Part shown: positions 24,834 through 32,654 of the stretch, piece after piece
Layout of the letters: each line of letters starts with the position of its first letter
Position numbering within the stretch: position 1 is the first letter of the stretch
Notes under the pieces: generated by a model
Told to the model about the DNA's origin: nothing
The model's database searches: none
What the model saw: only the letters and a program-made list of their open reading frames with translations
Source: an uncultured Collinsella sp.
GTDB lineage: Bacteria > Actinomycetota > Coriobacteriia > Coriobacteriales > Coriobacteriaceae
Direction of reading: 5' to 3'
Length of the DNA stretch: 64,000 nucleotides
Assembly: GCA_900541675.1 (NCBI GenBank)
Contig: UQKU01000001.1
Location: 62,001-126,000, forward strand
Position numbers and translations under genes: made by a program

Positions 24834-25256
24834 CTAACTCTCCCAGCCGGCGCGGATGGTTGCTACGACATCGCTTAGGCGCTGGCCGAGAGCTGCCAAG
24901 TGTTCAAGCACCTCGCTGGGCGAGGCGCCGTTGAGAATGCACGTGAGGGCATATGAGGCCAAGAAGATTGCCGCGAGTCCCAACGGGATCAGCGCGATCA
25001 TCGCCAGCGTACGCAGGCGCTGGGCCCAGCGACGGCGACGCGCACGACGTTTATCGAACGCAAGCTCCTGGGCATATGAATCCTGCTGTACGGAATAGGC
25101 TCCTGGGTCCACCTCACCCGCAGACGATACCGCGGGCACGGCGTTTTGCGCAGGAGGCTGGACGGCTGCCCCTTGCATTTGCATCTCCATAAGCCGTTGC
25201 TGTTGGCGCAACATGCGCTCGGCTTGTTGCTGCGGGGTCTCAAGAAACAGGTCCAT
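24834..25256 (-). CDS. Hypothetical single-pass membrane protein
   Basis: 140 residues. The ATG at 25256 follows GAGGAGG. The first 40 residues are Gln/Met-rich (TPQQQAERMLRQQQRLMEMQMQG). A basic stretch (RRARRRRWAQRLR) precedes one membrane segment, TLAMIALIPLGLAAIFLASYALTCIL split across about residues 88-113. A short C-terminal helix ends in AGWES. I do not recognise the family. The basic patch suggests that the N-terminus is cytoplasmic. It lies upstream of rmuC with a 123-bp gap. Confidence 0.7.
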   Translation of the reverse strand: MDLFLETPQQQAERMLRQQQRLMEMQMQGAAVQPPAQNAVPAVSSAGEVDPGAYSVQQDSYAQELAFDKRRARRRRWAQRLRTLAMIALIPLGLAAIFLASYALTCILNGASPSEVLEHLAALGQRLSDVVATIRAGWES

Positions 25257-25514
25257 GTTGGCCTCCTCAATCGGAGCATTCGACACTTGTGCCCAGCATC
25301 CCGCACCATCGCGGCCGCGGCAACGAAATCCGCGGCAATAGCCGTAAAGATTCTATAGTCAGAAAGCTGTCGAAAACCTCAACAACTCCCCTACCAGCAC
25401 TTTCTCTGAGCTTTTTTATCGAATGATCTTTTGCCCTTCCGCCCTTACGCCAACCGACCAAAACCTAACCAAAAGCTTGACGGAAATTGTGAAGACCGGG
25501 ACCCCACACAAAAA

Positions 25515-25538
25515 GTGCCGCCCCAAAAGGGGCGGCAC
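25515..25538. terminator. Perfect 10-bp hairpin, possible terminator
   Basis: GTGCCGCCCC (25515-25524) pairs with GGGGCGGCAC (25529-25538) around AAAA. On the minus strand it continues TTTTTGTGTGG, so it could end transcripts coming from the rubrerythrin side. It sits in the 25257-25694 gap, where I see no gene. Confidence 0.65.
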
Positions 25539-25587
25539 ACAAACTTCTAATCAGCTTTTCAGTAACGAGCACGCGACGACCCGAAGC

Positions 25588-25673
25588 GGGCCGGGAGGGC
25601 CGGACTACCTTCCCTCAACGCGACCCTGCGAAGCCGTGAGCGAGGAGGGAAGGTAGTCCGGCCCTCCCGGCCC
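25588..25673. repeat. Long perfect inverted repeat, 29-bp arms
   Basis: Arms 25588-25616 and 25645-25673 are perfectly complementary, separated by 28 nt. It lies 21 bp downstream of the rubrerythrin stop. No T-tract follows. It is far longer than a usual intrinsic terminator; two other very long inverted repeats lie at 28306-28448 and 58123-58247. Confidence 0.85.
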
Positions 25674-25694
25674 AGCTCACGCTAGCACCACGCG

Positions 25695-26234
25695 CTAGTA
25701 GTTCACCACCTGCTCCTCAAAGTACGCCTTCGGGTGGTTGCACACCGGGCACACCTCGGGCGCCTCGGCACCAACATGCAGGTGCCCGCAGTTCAGACAC
25801 TTCCACACCTTTACGCCCTCGCGCTCAAACACCTCGCCCGATTCAATGCGCTCGACGAGCTTGTTGTAGCGCTCCTCGTGGGCCTTCTCGACAGCGGCGA
25901 CACCACGGAACTTCTCGGCGATCTCGGCAAAGCCCTCCTCCTCGGCGGTCTTGGCAAACTCGTCATACATCGTGGTCCACTCGTAGTTCTCGCCCGCGGC
26001 GGCGTCGCGCAGGTTGTCCAGAGTGCCCGGAACGGCGCCATCGTGCAGATACTTAAACCACAGCTTGGCATGCTCGGACTCGTTGCCCGCCGTCTCGGCA
26101 AAGATATTCGAGATCTGAACGTAGCCGTCCTTTTTGGCCTTGGATGCATAGTAGCGATACTTGGTGTGTGCCTGGGACTCACCGGCAAAAGCAGTCTCGA
26201 GGTTCTTCTTGGTCTGAGAGTTCTCAAAATCCAT
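25695..26234 (-). CDS. Rubrerythrin
   Basis: 179 residues. The N-terminal diiron four-helix part has paired Glu motifs (ETAFAGESQAHTKYRYYA, AETAGNESEHAKLWF, and later VAAVEKAHEERYNKL). A C-terminal rubredoxin-like zinc/iron centre follows, WKCLNCGHLHVGAEAPEVCPVC. In anaerobes it reduces hydrogen peroxide in the cytoplasm. The ATG at 26234 follows AAGGGAAG. It is monocistronic by spacing, ending in the long inverted repeat at 25588-25673. Confidence 0.96.
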   Translation of the reverse strand: MDFENSQTKKNLETAFAGESQAHTKYRYYASKAKKDGYVQISNIFAETAGNESEHAKLWFKYLHDGAVPGTLDNLRDAAAGENYEWTTMYDEFAKTAEEEGFAEIAEKFRGVAAVEKAHEERYNKLVERIESGEVFEREGVKVWKCLNCGHLHVGAEAPEVCPVCNHPKAYFEEQVVNY

Positions 26235-26348
26235 AGGTGTACTTCCCTTCAACACATGCCGCCCATAGGCTTTGAGCGGCCTTGTCTTTAGGATGCCCTC
26301 ATGCCGAGAATCTAAACCTTACAATCCTGTTTTTCAGATTCGGGTGGG

Positions 26349-27254
26349 CTACACGCTTAGCCAGCGGTCACCCTCCACGCGGCAAAAGCCCTCACGCTCC
26401 AAGTCGGTCAAAATGCCTGCGACAAGATCGCGCTCGACCGGCTCGCGGCCTGCTGCCGCCTCCATTTCGTTGACACCCGCCACGGCCTCGGCGAGTGTGA
26501 TGCCCGCCGGCCGTCCATCGCGCGCAGCCAGCAGCATGCGCACAATATGGGCGCGCTTTTGACGGCGCGAGCCCTCAAACTTGGATTGACGGCTATAGCT
26601 CGCCGAGCGCCTGGACGGATTGGGCAGCGTCTTTTTAAGATACGCGCCGTAATCCAGCAACGCGTAATACCACGCGCGCGGCGTGTCGGCATCGTCTTGA
26701 GGCACGGCAAAGGGCGCAATCTCATCCGCCACCGCACCGGGGGCCGCCGGACAGGCAGCTTGAATCAGCGGCACCAGCTCGCGATCGGGAACGGCCGGCA
26801 CATCGGGAAAGAAATGATGCAAAAAGACCGTGCGCACGTTGGTCTCCAGATACACGCCCGGAAGATCGAATGCAAACGAACGGATGCCCTGCGCCGTTGC
26901 CGGGCCAATGCCGGGCAACGCGACCAGATCGTGCATCTCACGCGGAAACTCCCCATCCCAGTCCTCCACAACGCACTGTGCAGCCCTGTGAAGCGCCAGG
27001 GCGCGGCGATTGTAGCCCATCCCCTGCCACGCATCCAAGACATCGGAAGGGGCGGCCTGAGCAAGCGCCCGGACAGTCGGAAAGCGATCGAGCCACGCCG
27101 GCATGCGCGCCTCCACGCGCGGCACCTGCGTCTGCTGCAGCATGACCTCGGAAAGCCAGATGATATACGGGTCGCGCGTGCGGCGCCACGGAAGGTCGCG
27201 ATAACGCAGGACCCCTTCCGAACGAATCATCGAACGAAAGGGGTCCTGAATCAT
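26349..27254 (-). CDS. MutY-like HhH-GPD DNA glycosylase lacking the Fe-S cluster
   Basis: 301 residues. LPWRRTRDPYIIWLSEVMLQQTQV has the MutY-type Glu36. The helix-hairpin-helix is LPGIGPATAQGI at 113-124. The expected catalytic Asp is Glu137 (YLETNVRTV), and the expected Ser of the HhH region is Ala. Where MutY has its four-cysteine [4Fe-4S] loop, this protein has a basic stretch (RRSASYSRQSKFEGSRRQKR) with no cysteine. The C-terminal 70 residues look like a winged helix rather than the MutY MutT-like domain. Cluster-less MutY proteins are known in some anaerobes and lactobacilli. It lies 21 bp downstream of the Rrf2 gene, probably in one operon. Confidence 0.8.
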   Translation of the reverse strand: MIQDPFRSMIRSEGVLRYRDLPWRRTRDPYIIWLSEVMLQQTQVPRVEARMPAWLDRFPTVRALAQAAPSDVLDAWQGMGYNRRALALHRAAQCVVEDWDGEFPREMHDLVALPGIGPATAQGIRSFAFDLPGVYLETNVRTVFLHHFFPDVPAVPDRELVPLIQAACPAAPGAVADEIAPFAVPQDDADTPRAWYYALLDYGAYLKKTLPNPSRRSASYSRQSKFEGSRRQKRAHIVRMLLAARDGRPAGITLAEAVAGVNEMEAAAGREPVERDLVAGILTDLEREGFCRVEGDRWLSV

Positions 27255-27275
27255 GACAATGCTCCTTATGCGGCG

Positions 27276-27761
27276 CTATTCCTCCCGGCAAGCATACGCG
27301 CAAGCGGCGTACTCGGGAAACGCATCGCGGTCGGCGAACTTGGGATCGACAGCCGGAAACTGGCGATGGGCGACGATATCGCCGAGCGAAACGGAATCGA
27401 GATAGTCGCGCATCAGCGCCTGGGCTCCGGCCCACAGGGGATGATAGCAGCACGTGCCCATGCGCGCACAGTCGCCATCGGGCGCGGTGCAATCGTTCAT
27501 AACCATAGGGCCCTGAACGGCCTCGACGACCTGACGAATGGTAACGTCGTCCGGACTGACCTTGAGACGCATGCCACCGTGGACGCCACGCAGGCTCTCC
27601 ACAATACCGGCCTGGACCAAACCGTGCTGAATCGAGCGGGCAAACGAATACGGGACATTGACCTCTTCGGCAGCGGTGCGAACAGAAAGCAAACGCTCCG
27701 GATCCTCGGCAAGCATCGCCAACATACGAAGGGCGTAATCAGTCTTCCTCGATATGTCCAT
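27276..27761 (-). CDS. Rrf2-family transcriptional regulator
   Basis: 161 residues. The start MDISRKTDYALRMLAMLAEDP is the family N-terminus; the ATG at 27761 follows AAAGGGG. The winged helix includes VRTAAEEVNVPYSFARSIQHGLVQAG. Three or four cysteines in DCTAPDGDCARMGTCCYHPLW (21 residues, about 98-118) have the spacing of the [Fe-S] sensor loop of IscR/NsrR-type proteins. It may sense redox or iron-sulfur status and is cotranscribed with the MutY-like gene. The target genes are unknown. Confidence 0.9.
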   Translation of the reverse strand: MDISRKTDYALRMLAMLAEDPERLLSVRTAAEEVNVPYSFARSIQHGLVQAGIVESLRGVHGGMRLKVSPDDVTIRQVVEAVQGPMVMNDCTAPDGDCARMGTCCYHPLWAGAQALMRDYLDSVSLGDIVAHRQFPAVDPKFADRDAFPEYAACAYACREE

Positions 27762-28119
27762 TTTTCCCCTTTCAAGGAATACGAACAGCTCGAACGAGCT
27801 CCGGGGCCGAGCTTGTGTCGAGACGCTAAATGACCGCAGGACATCCAAATGGTAAATCGGATATCCACTGAATGCCGCGCTTGGAGCGAAATGCATCAGA
27901 TGCGGCCCACAGTGCAATTTAGTATAACCTAACCCCCTGCTTCGTTGAACAGGTGTTGCGCAACAAAGCTGTTGTTTAGACAGATATGCTTATTAGATTT
28001 TACTTGCGTTCCCGAAGGGGCGGGGATTCTGGGCGAAGATGCGCCAGGGCGATCGTTCTATCGAAACAAAGTGCATCAAACGCAAAAAGCCACGTCCGAA
28101 GACGTGGCTTTAATTGCGT
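27762..28119. other. Gap upstream of the Rrf2 gene
   Basis: The 358 bases hold the Rrf2 promoter region (no strong consensus seen), a small palindrome TGTTGCGCAACA near 27953 and the tRNA terminator at 28086-28112. I see no supported gene. Confidence 0.5.
28086..28112 (-). terminator. Terminator of tRNA-Asp
   Basis: GCCACGTC and GACGTGGC pair around a TTCG loop (read on the minus strand), followed by TTTTTGCG. It lies 8-9 nt past the tRNA 3' end. Confidence 0.88.
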
Positions 28120-28197
<78 letters not shown>

Positions 28198-28243
28198 AAG
28201 CAGGCGTTCGCGTTTGTTTCCGCTCGCGTGCGCTGCGGGGATT

Positions 28244-28273
28244 AGTATACACAGAAGTCTGTCCGGCGCGCAA
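28244..28273 (-). promoter_or_regulatory. Promoter of tRNA-Asp
   Basis: On the minus strand TTGCGC (-35, 28273-28268) and TATACT (-10, 28249-28244) are 18 bp apart. They lie about 50 bp upstream of the tRNA. Confidence 0.7.
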
Positions 28274-28305
28274 CAACTTTTTTGAAAAAATTTTTCGGTC
28301 CCTCC

Positions 28306-28448
28306 GGGAGGGTCTCCGGGGCTGGGGGCGGGGGTTAAGTTTGCTGCTCTACAGTCCTGCGCAAGACGGAAAGCACATTAAGTGCTTTCCTTTGCGTGCG
28401 GAACTCGCGACAAACTTAACCCCCGCCCCCAGCCCCGGAGACCCTCCC
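28306..28448. repeat. Very long perfect inverted repeat, 37-bp arms
   Basis: Arms 28306-28342 and 28412-28448 are perfectly complementary, G-rich on the left and C-rich on the right. The 69-nt centre holds another hairpin, GGAAAGCAC (28368-28376) with GTGCTTTCC (28382-28390). It lies in the 28198-28605 gap between the tRNA promoter and a phosphoesterase 3' end. No coding potential is seen. Confidence 0.9.
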
Positions 28449-28568
28449 TGCCGTCACTTTCTTCAACCAGTTCTTGTTGCTCGCCGCTTCGCGGCTCGGC
28501 GGCCCCGTTCTCCGCGGCGGGGTTTGTCTAAGGATCTTGCTGAAGCTCTGCCTTTGGCTCAAATGGAA

Positions 28569-28598
28569 ACGGGGGACGCATCTGCATCCCCCGTTTTT
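28569..28598. terminator. Terminator-like hairpin beside the phosphoesterase gene
   Basis: ACGGGGGA (28569-28576) pairs with TCCCCCGT (28587-28594). TTTTT follows on the plus strand; on the minus strand TTTCCATTT follows. It lies 12 bp past the phosphoesterase stop and probably terminates that gene. Confidence 0.65.
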
Positions 28599-28605
28599 GT
28601 TGCGG

Positions 28606-29073
28606 TTACTCCAAGTCAATAAACTTGGTGCTTAGGATCTTGCCGTCTTTAACGAGCATTCTGGCCATGGTGGGGCCTCGGGTGCCTCTGGGGTAGCTGG
28701 CGCTGCCCGGGTTGAGGACTAGGCAGCGGCCCACCTGGGCTTCTTTGGTTACGTGGGTGTGGCCGTTGATGGCTACGTCTACGGATCCCACCGGAAGGTC
28801 TTCGCGGTAGTGGGCTACGGCAAATTTGAGGCCTTCGTAGGTAAAGAGCGCCAAGCGGTCCACATCGGGGCCGTAGTCGCGGTAGTAGTCGTTATTACCC
28901 AGCACCGCTCGCACGGGGGCGATGGTGCGCAGGTGCTCGTAGTCCATCTCCGACGTAAGGTCACCGGCGTGGATAATCAGATCCGCACCCTTAAGCTCGT
29001 CCAAGAGCGCAGGCGAAAGATAGCCGTGGGTGTCCGAGATAATGTCGATACGCTTGGCGCTTGCACTGTTCAT
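28606..29073 (-). CDS. YfcE/MJ0936-family metallophosphoesterase
   Basis: 155 residues. The metal-binding motifs are IISDTHGYL, HAGDLTSEM, VLGNNDYY and INGHTHV, in the usual order for small calcineurin-like phosphodiesterases. LNPGSASYPRGTRGPTMARM is the conserved C-terminal motif. Substrate in the cell is uncertain. The ATG at 29073 follows GGAAGGGA. It is downstream of the LytTR regulator, with a terminator between them. Confidence 0.93.
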   Translation of the reverse strand: MNSASAKRIDIISDTHGYLSPALLDELKGADLIIHAGDLTSEMDYEHLRTIAPVRAVLGNNDYYRDYGPDVDRLALFTYEGLKFAVAHYREDLPVGSVDVAINGHTHVTKEAQVGRCLVLNPGSASYPRGTRGPTMARMLVKDGKILSTKFIDLE

Positions 29074-29107
29074 GGGATCCCTTCCGCAAAACGATTTGGT
29101 GCATTCA

Positions 29108-29160
29108 TGCAAAAAGCCCCACGGCTCCGCAGACGATTTTGGTCTACAGGGCTGCGGGGC
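29108..29160 (-). terminator. Terminator after the first LytTR regulator
   Basis: On the minus strand GCCCCGCAGCCC and GAGCCGTGGGGC pair imperfectly, followed by TTTTTGCATG. It lies close to the regulator's stop codon. Confidence 0.7.
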
Positions 29161-29167
29161 CAGTGTA

Positions 29168-29884
29168 CTAGAGGCTCAGGGCCTTTTTGAGTGGCACGAC
29201 GCGACGGCGCGAAACCGGTACGCGTTCGTCGACGCCCGTAATGCCCAGCTGGATAGCGCCCGAGGGAACCGTCTCGACGTCGGTGACACACGCCAAGTTG
29301 ACGATATAGCGGCGGTGAACGCGGAAGAAGCCAAAGTCGCAGAGCTTGGCCTCGAACTGTGCCAGCGAGGTCGTGGACAAAAAGCGGTCATCGACCGTAT
29401 AAATACAGGAGTAATCGTCCTTGGCCATAATAAAGCGAATGTCGTCCACGGGGATGAGGACCTTGCGGCCGCCCTTTTCCACCGGGATGCGCTCGATGGT
29501 CACCTTGCTGTCCGTGACAGGCTTGGCGCGTTGCATAACCTTATCGATCGCTCGATCCAGGCGAGCCTCCTCGACCGGCTTCATCAGATAGTCGACGGCA
29601 TCCACATCAAACGCCTCGACCGCATGATCGCTGTACGCGGTTACGAATACGATCGCCGGCGGATTCTTGAGCTTATGCAGTGCCTCGGCAAGTTGCAGAC
29701 CCGAGGCACCAGGCATCGAAATGTCGAGGAACACGACATCGACGCGACTCTCCATGAGCATCTCGATGGCGGAGCGAACGCTCGACGCTTCTGTGATCGT
29801 GCCGATCTTGCCCGTCTGCTCGAGCAAGAAGCGAAGTTCCGAACGGGCCGGGGCCTCATCATCCACAATCATCGCACGCAGCAT
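29168..29884 (-). CDS. LytTR-family response regulator (system 1)
   Basis: 238 residues. The receiver domain has MIVDDE, phosphoacceptor Asp54 in VFLDISMPG, the TAYS switch and KPV with Lys about 103. The C-terminal half is a LytTR DNA-binding domain (DIRFIMAKDDYSCIYTVDDRFL, FFRVHRRYIVNL and RVPVSRRRV). The ATG at 29884 is preferred; an upstream TTG has no clear ribosome-binding site. It is the last gene of glycosyltransferase-sensor-regulator. Targets unknown. Confidence 0.93.
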   Translation of the reverse strand: MLRAMIVDDEAPARSELRFLLEQTGKIGTITEASSVRSAIEMLMESRVDVVFLDISMPGASGLQLAEALHKLKNPPAIVFVTAYSDHAVEAFDVDAVDYLMKPVEEARLDRAIDKVMQRAKPVTDSKVTIERIPVEKGGRKVLIPVDDIRFIMAKDDYSCIYTVDDRFLSTTSLAQFEAKLCDFGFFRVHRRYIVNLACVTDVETVPSGAIQLGITGVDERVPVSRRRVVPLKKALSL

Positions 29885-29956
29885 AGGGATAAAACCTTTC
29901 GTCAACTAACTACGTCGGGCATCCGCCAACTAGCGTTAAACCCGTAACCTATCATT

Positions 29957-31300
29957 CTACTCTTGAATGTCGAAGATGCTCTCCGACAAATCGAGATGCA
30001 GGAGCACTTTAGCGCCCTTGCCCGGGGCCGATTCGACGCGTGTATAAGAGTGCGGTCCATAAAAGCGATGGATGCGCTCCGAAATATTGTGCATGGCCAC
30101 ACCGGCGCCGCCGCCCTGCGGGGAGCTGGCGTCGGGACGGGCGGAGCGTTCGTCAAACAGTCTGGCAGCGGTGCCTTCGTCCATGCCCACGCCGTTATCG
30201 GCGACCACAATCAAAATCGCATCTTCGCCATCCCTGTGGACCGACACGTCGATCCTCAGTGCATCGTCGTCGCCCATACCATGGCGCACGGCATTCTCGA
30301 CGATTGGCTGGATTACAAATGCCGGCACCAGCGTGTCCTCGACGTCCTCGGACACGTCGAAGGTCGCCAGCACGCGATCCTCGCCAAAGCGCGCCTTCTC
30401 AAACGTCAGGTAGCGCTTGGTCTGCGCGACCTCGCGCGACACGGGAATGAGCGAGCCCGAATTGTCGAGCGTGGCGCGATAGAACGAGGAGAACTCGCGC
30501 AGCAGCTCGCGGGCGCGCAGCGGATCGGTACGCGTAAACGACGCGATGGTGTTGAGCGTGTTGAACAGGAAGTGCGGGTTGATCTGCGCCTGCAGGGCAC
30601 GCACCTCGGCACGGGCCGTGAGCTCCTTTTGCACCTCGAGCTCGTGGATGGCGAGCTGCGTGGACAGGATCTCGGCAAAACCCGAGGCAAGCGCGTACTG
30701 AGTGCGGTCGACGGCACGCGGGGTCTTGTAGTAGAACTTGAGCGTGCCGACGGTGCGGTCACCCACCTTGATAGGAGCGATGATACCGGCGGGAACATGG
30801 TTGTGCGAGCCATCCGAACCCACCACGTCCACCACACGGTTGAACGACTGGACGATACCGTGCTCGATGACGTAGCGCGTGGCAAGTGTGTGGATGGGCG
30901 AATCGGGCAGCAGCTTTTCCTCAAACTCGCCCGCGCAGGCCAGCACGTTGCTCTCGTCGGTGATGGCAACCGTCATGGCACGCGTCTCGGGCAAAATGCG
31001 CTGGCACACCAGACGCGCCGACTCCTGCGTCAGACCGCCTTTGATGTCCTCGAGCATGGCAGAGGCCACCGAAAGCGTCTCTTCGGTGTGCTGCGAACGC
31101 ACCGAATCGGGATTGAGCGTCAAATAGATAAAAATGCACAGAAAGATGCACAGCAGTGCGCAGGCGACCACGGTCGCGATCGGCTCGATTCCAGTCGCCA
31201 GGGCAAAAATAAAGTACACCAGCACGCAAATGGCGCAGACAACGGCGATCACGCGAAAGATTGATATTGAATTATCGCGCTGGGCGCGGCGGTCGATCAT
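29957..31300 (-). CDS. LytS-type sensor histidine kinase (system 1)
   Basis: 447 residues. Two membrane segments lie at about 13-35 and 41-62. A GAF-like sensing domain follows (about 75-215: VAITDESNVLACAG...AGIIAPIKVGDRTVGTLKFYY). The His_kinase domain has His243 in QAQINPHFLFNTLN. The ATPase domain has IVENAVRHGMG and DNGVGMDEG. Its ATG overlaps the glycosyltransferase stop (ATGA at 31297-31300). The paired regulator follows 72 bp downstream. The signal is unknown. It is closely related in layout to the kinase at 35943. Confidence 0.93.
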   Translation of the reverse strand: MIDRRAQRDNSISIFRVIAVVCAICVLVYFIFALATGIEPIATVVACALLCIFLCIFIYLTLNPDSVRSQHTEETLSVASAMLEDIKGGLTQESARLVCQRILPETRAMTVAITDESNVLACAGEFEEKLLPDSPIHTLATRYVIEHGIVQSFNRVVDVVGSDGSHNHVPAGIIAPIKVGDRTVGTLKFYYKTPRAVDRTQYALASGFAEILSTQLAIHELEVQKELTARAEVRALQAQINPHFLFNTLNTIASFTRTDPLRARELLREFSSFYRATLDNSGSLIPVSREVAQTKRYLTFEKARFGEDRVLATFDVSEDVEDTLVPAFVIQPIVENAVRHGMGDDDALRIDVSVHRDGEDAILIVVADNGVGMDEGTAARLFDERSARPDASSPQGGGAGVAMHNISERIHRFYGPHSYTRVESAPGKGAKVLLHLDLSESIFDIQE

Positions 31301-32484
31301 TCAGTCCCCTCCAGGATGCTGGTCAGTTGTGCGTCGCGCCAGAGCCCGTCCATGATCTTGGGCCAGAAGCTCTGGAAACGCAGGTAGCTTGCGGCGTTTT
31401 GGCGCGCGTAGGTCTTGGCTTCGTCAATACCGTGACGCCAAATGCGCAGGTATCCCTCGTGCTCGCGGGTAAACATGCTGCGGACCATGGCGGTCTTGCG
31501 CACGCGGTCGTCGAGCTCGCGCGAAATCCACGGGCCCGGATAGGGCATGAGTGACGCGGCCGTGACGGGAACGAGCTCCTGCTGGTGCGCGGCAAATGTC
31601 AGCTTGGCACGCTCGTAGTACCAACGGTACACGTCCTGCATAAAGCGCGGCGAGCGCTTCTCGGACTCGGGCGGCAGGTGACGAACGACCCACTCGTTGT
31701 CAAACCACACGTCGTAGCCAAACATGCGCATGTTAAAGAGGTAATCTAGGTCCTCGCCTCGGGTGATAAACGGGTCAAACGCCACACGGGTAAAGGCGCG
31801 GGCATGAAGCGCCACAAGGCCGCCGCACACGTAGTTTGAACGAGAGATACGGGTGCCCGAGAGCGCCTTTTTCATCCAGCGATTAAACTCGATGCGTTTG
31901 GTCCACCAACGATGGCAAATGCCCACCTTGTCTGTGGGCGCCAACGGCGATCCGTCTCGATCGTAAAAGTAACCGCTCTTAACCAAAATCGGCAGGCCTT
32001 GACGCGTCTGCTGGCCCAGTGCATAGGTCGCGCGCTTCATAAAGTCGGCATCGATAACGGTCTCGTCGTCATCCAAAAAGACAACGGCATCGTGGCCGAG
32101 CACCGCAGCGCAGGCAAGCCCCATATTGCGAATGGCGCCGTATCCGCGCAGACTCACGCACTCGCCCGAGCCCTTGGGAGCAATCTGCGCCACACGGTCG
32201 GCGATACGCGATGCCTGGGTGTTGGTAACCACGGTGACCTTGAGCGTAGGGTGCGCGTCGACGATTTCGTGGACACGCTTCGACACATCAGCCGTGGCCG
32301 AGATGGGACAGACCACCAAAAGGATAATCCTCGGAATGTCGCGCACCTGCTCGAGCGAGGCCAGGCAGCGGTCGAGCTCGGGATTGGTGGCGTTGAGCTT
32401 CGTCGAGTGGTCATAGACGCCGGGAGCGTTTGCACGGGCATCATCGCCCGCCCAGTATGTTGGAATCACAACCGTGGCGTTCAT
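31297..32484 (-). CDS. Glycosyltransferase family 2-like protein
   Basis: 395 residues. The N-terminus MNATVVIPTYWAGDD and the DxD-like DAVVFLDDDETVIDADFMKRA are those of GT-A fold enzymes. RNMGLACAAVLGHD and TRGEDLDYLFNMRMFGYDVWFDN support this. No membrane segment is seen, so it is probably cytoplasmic. The acceptor is unknown. The ATG at 32484 follows GGGAGGGAAGG. The stop overlaps the sensor kinase start, so the two are translationally coupled. Confidence 0.85.
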   Translation of the reverse strand: MNATVVIPTYWAGDDARANAPGVYDHSTKLNATNPELDRCLASLEQVRDIPRIILLVVCPISATADVSKRVHEIVDAHPTLKVTVVTNTQASRIADRVAQIAPKGSGECVSLRGYGAIRNMGLACAAVLGHDAVVFLDDDETVIDADFMKRATYALGQQTRQGLPILVKSGYFYDRDGSPLAPTDKVGICHRWWTKRIEFNRWMKKALSGTRISRSNYVCGGLVALHARAFTRVAFDPFITRGEDLDYLFNMRMFGYDVWFDNEWVVRHLPPESEKRSPRFMQDVYRWYYERAKLTFAAHQQELVPVTAASLMPYPGPWISRELDDRVRKTAMVRSMFTREHEGYLRIWRHGIDEAKTYARQNAASYLRFQSFWPKIMDGLWRDAQLTSILEGTE

Positions 32485-32509
32485 GCCTTCCCTCCCTGCA
32501 ACACAAAAA

Positions 32510-32540
32510 CGGGGCGCCGCCAAACACAGGCGACGCCCCG
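32510..32540 (-). terminator. Terminator after the MFS transporter gene
   Basis: CGGGGCG (32510-32516) pairs with CGCCCCG (32534-32540), extended by CGCC/GGCG. On the minus strand TTTTTGTG follows. The MFS gene stop is about 115 bp away; the glycosyltransferase start is just beyond it. Confidence 0.7.
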
Positions 32541-32654
32541 CGACCTAGCTGATTCCATCATACCCACTTGGGCAAATCATTGCTCGCAAGTCGCAATGTT
32601 TATTGCGGATAACCCCAAAAGAGTACCGCGGACAGGCACAATAGCCGCTCGCTT

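Noticed and set aside
28306..28448. Ordinary intrinsic terminator
   Set aside because: Arms of 37 bp with a 69-nt centre and no T-tract do not fit a normal terminator.
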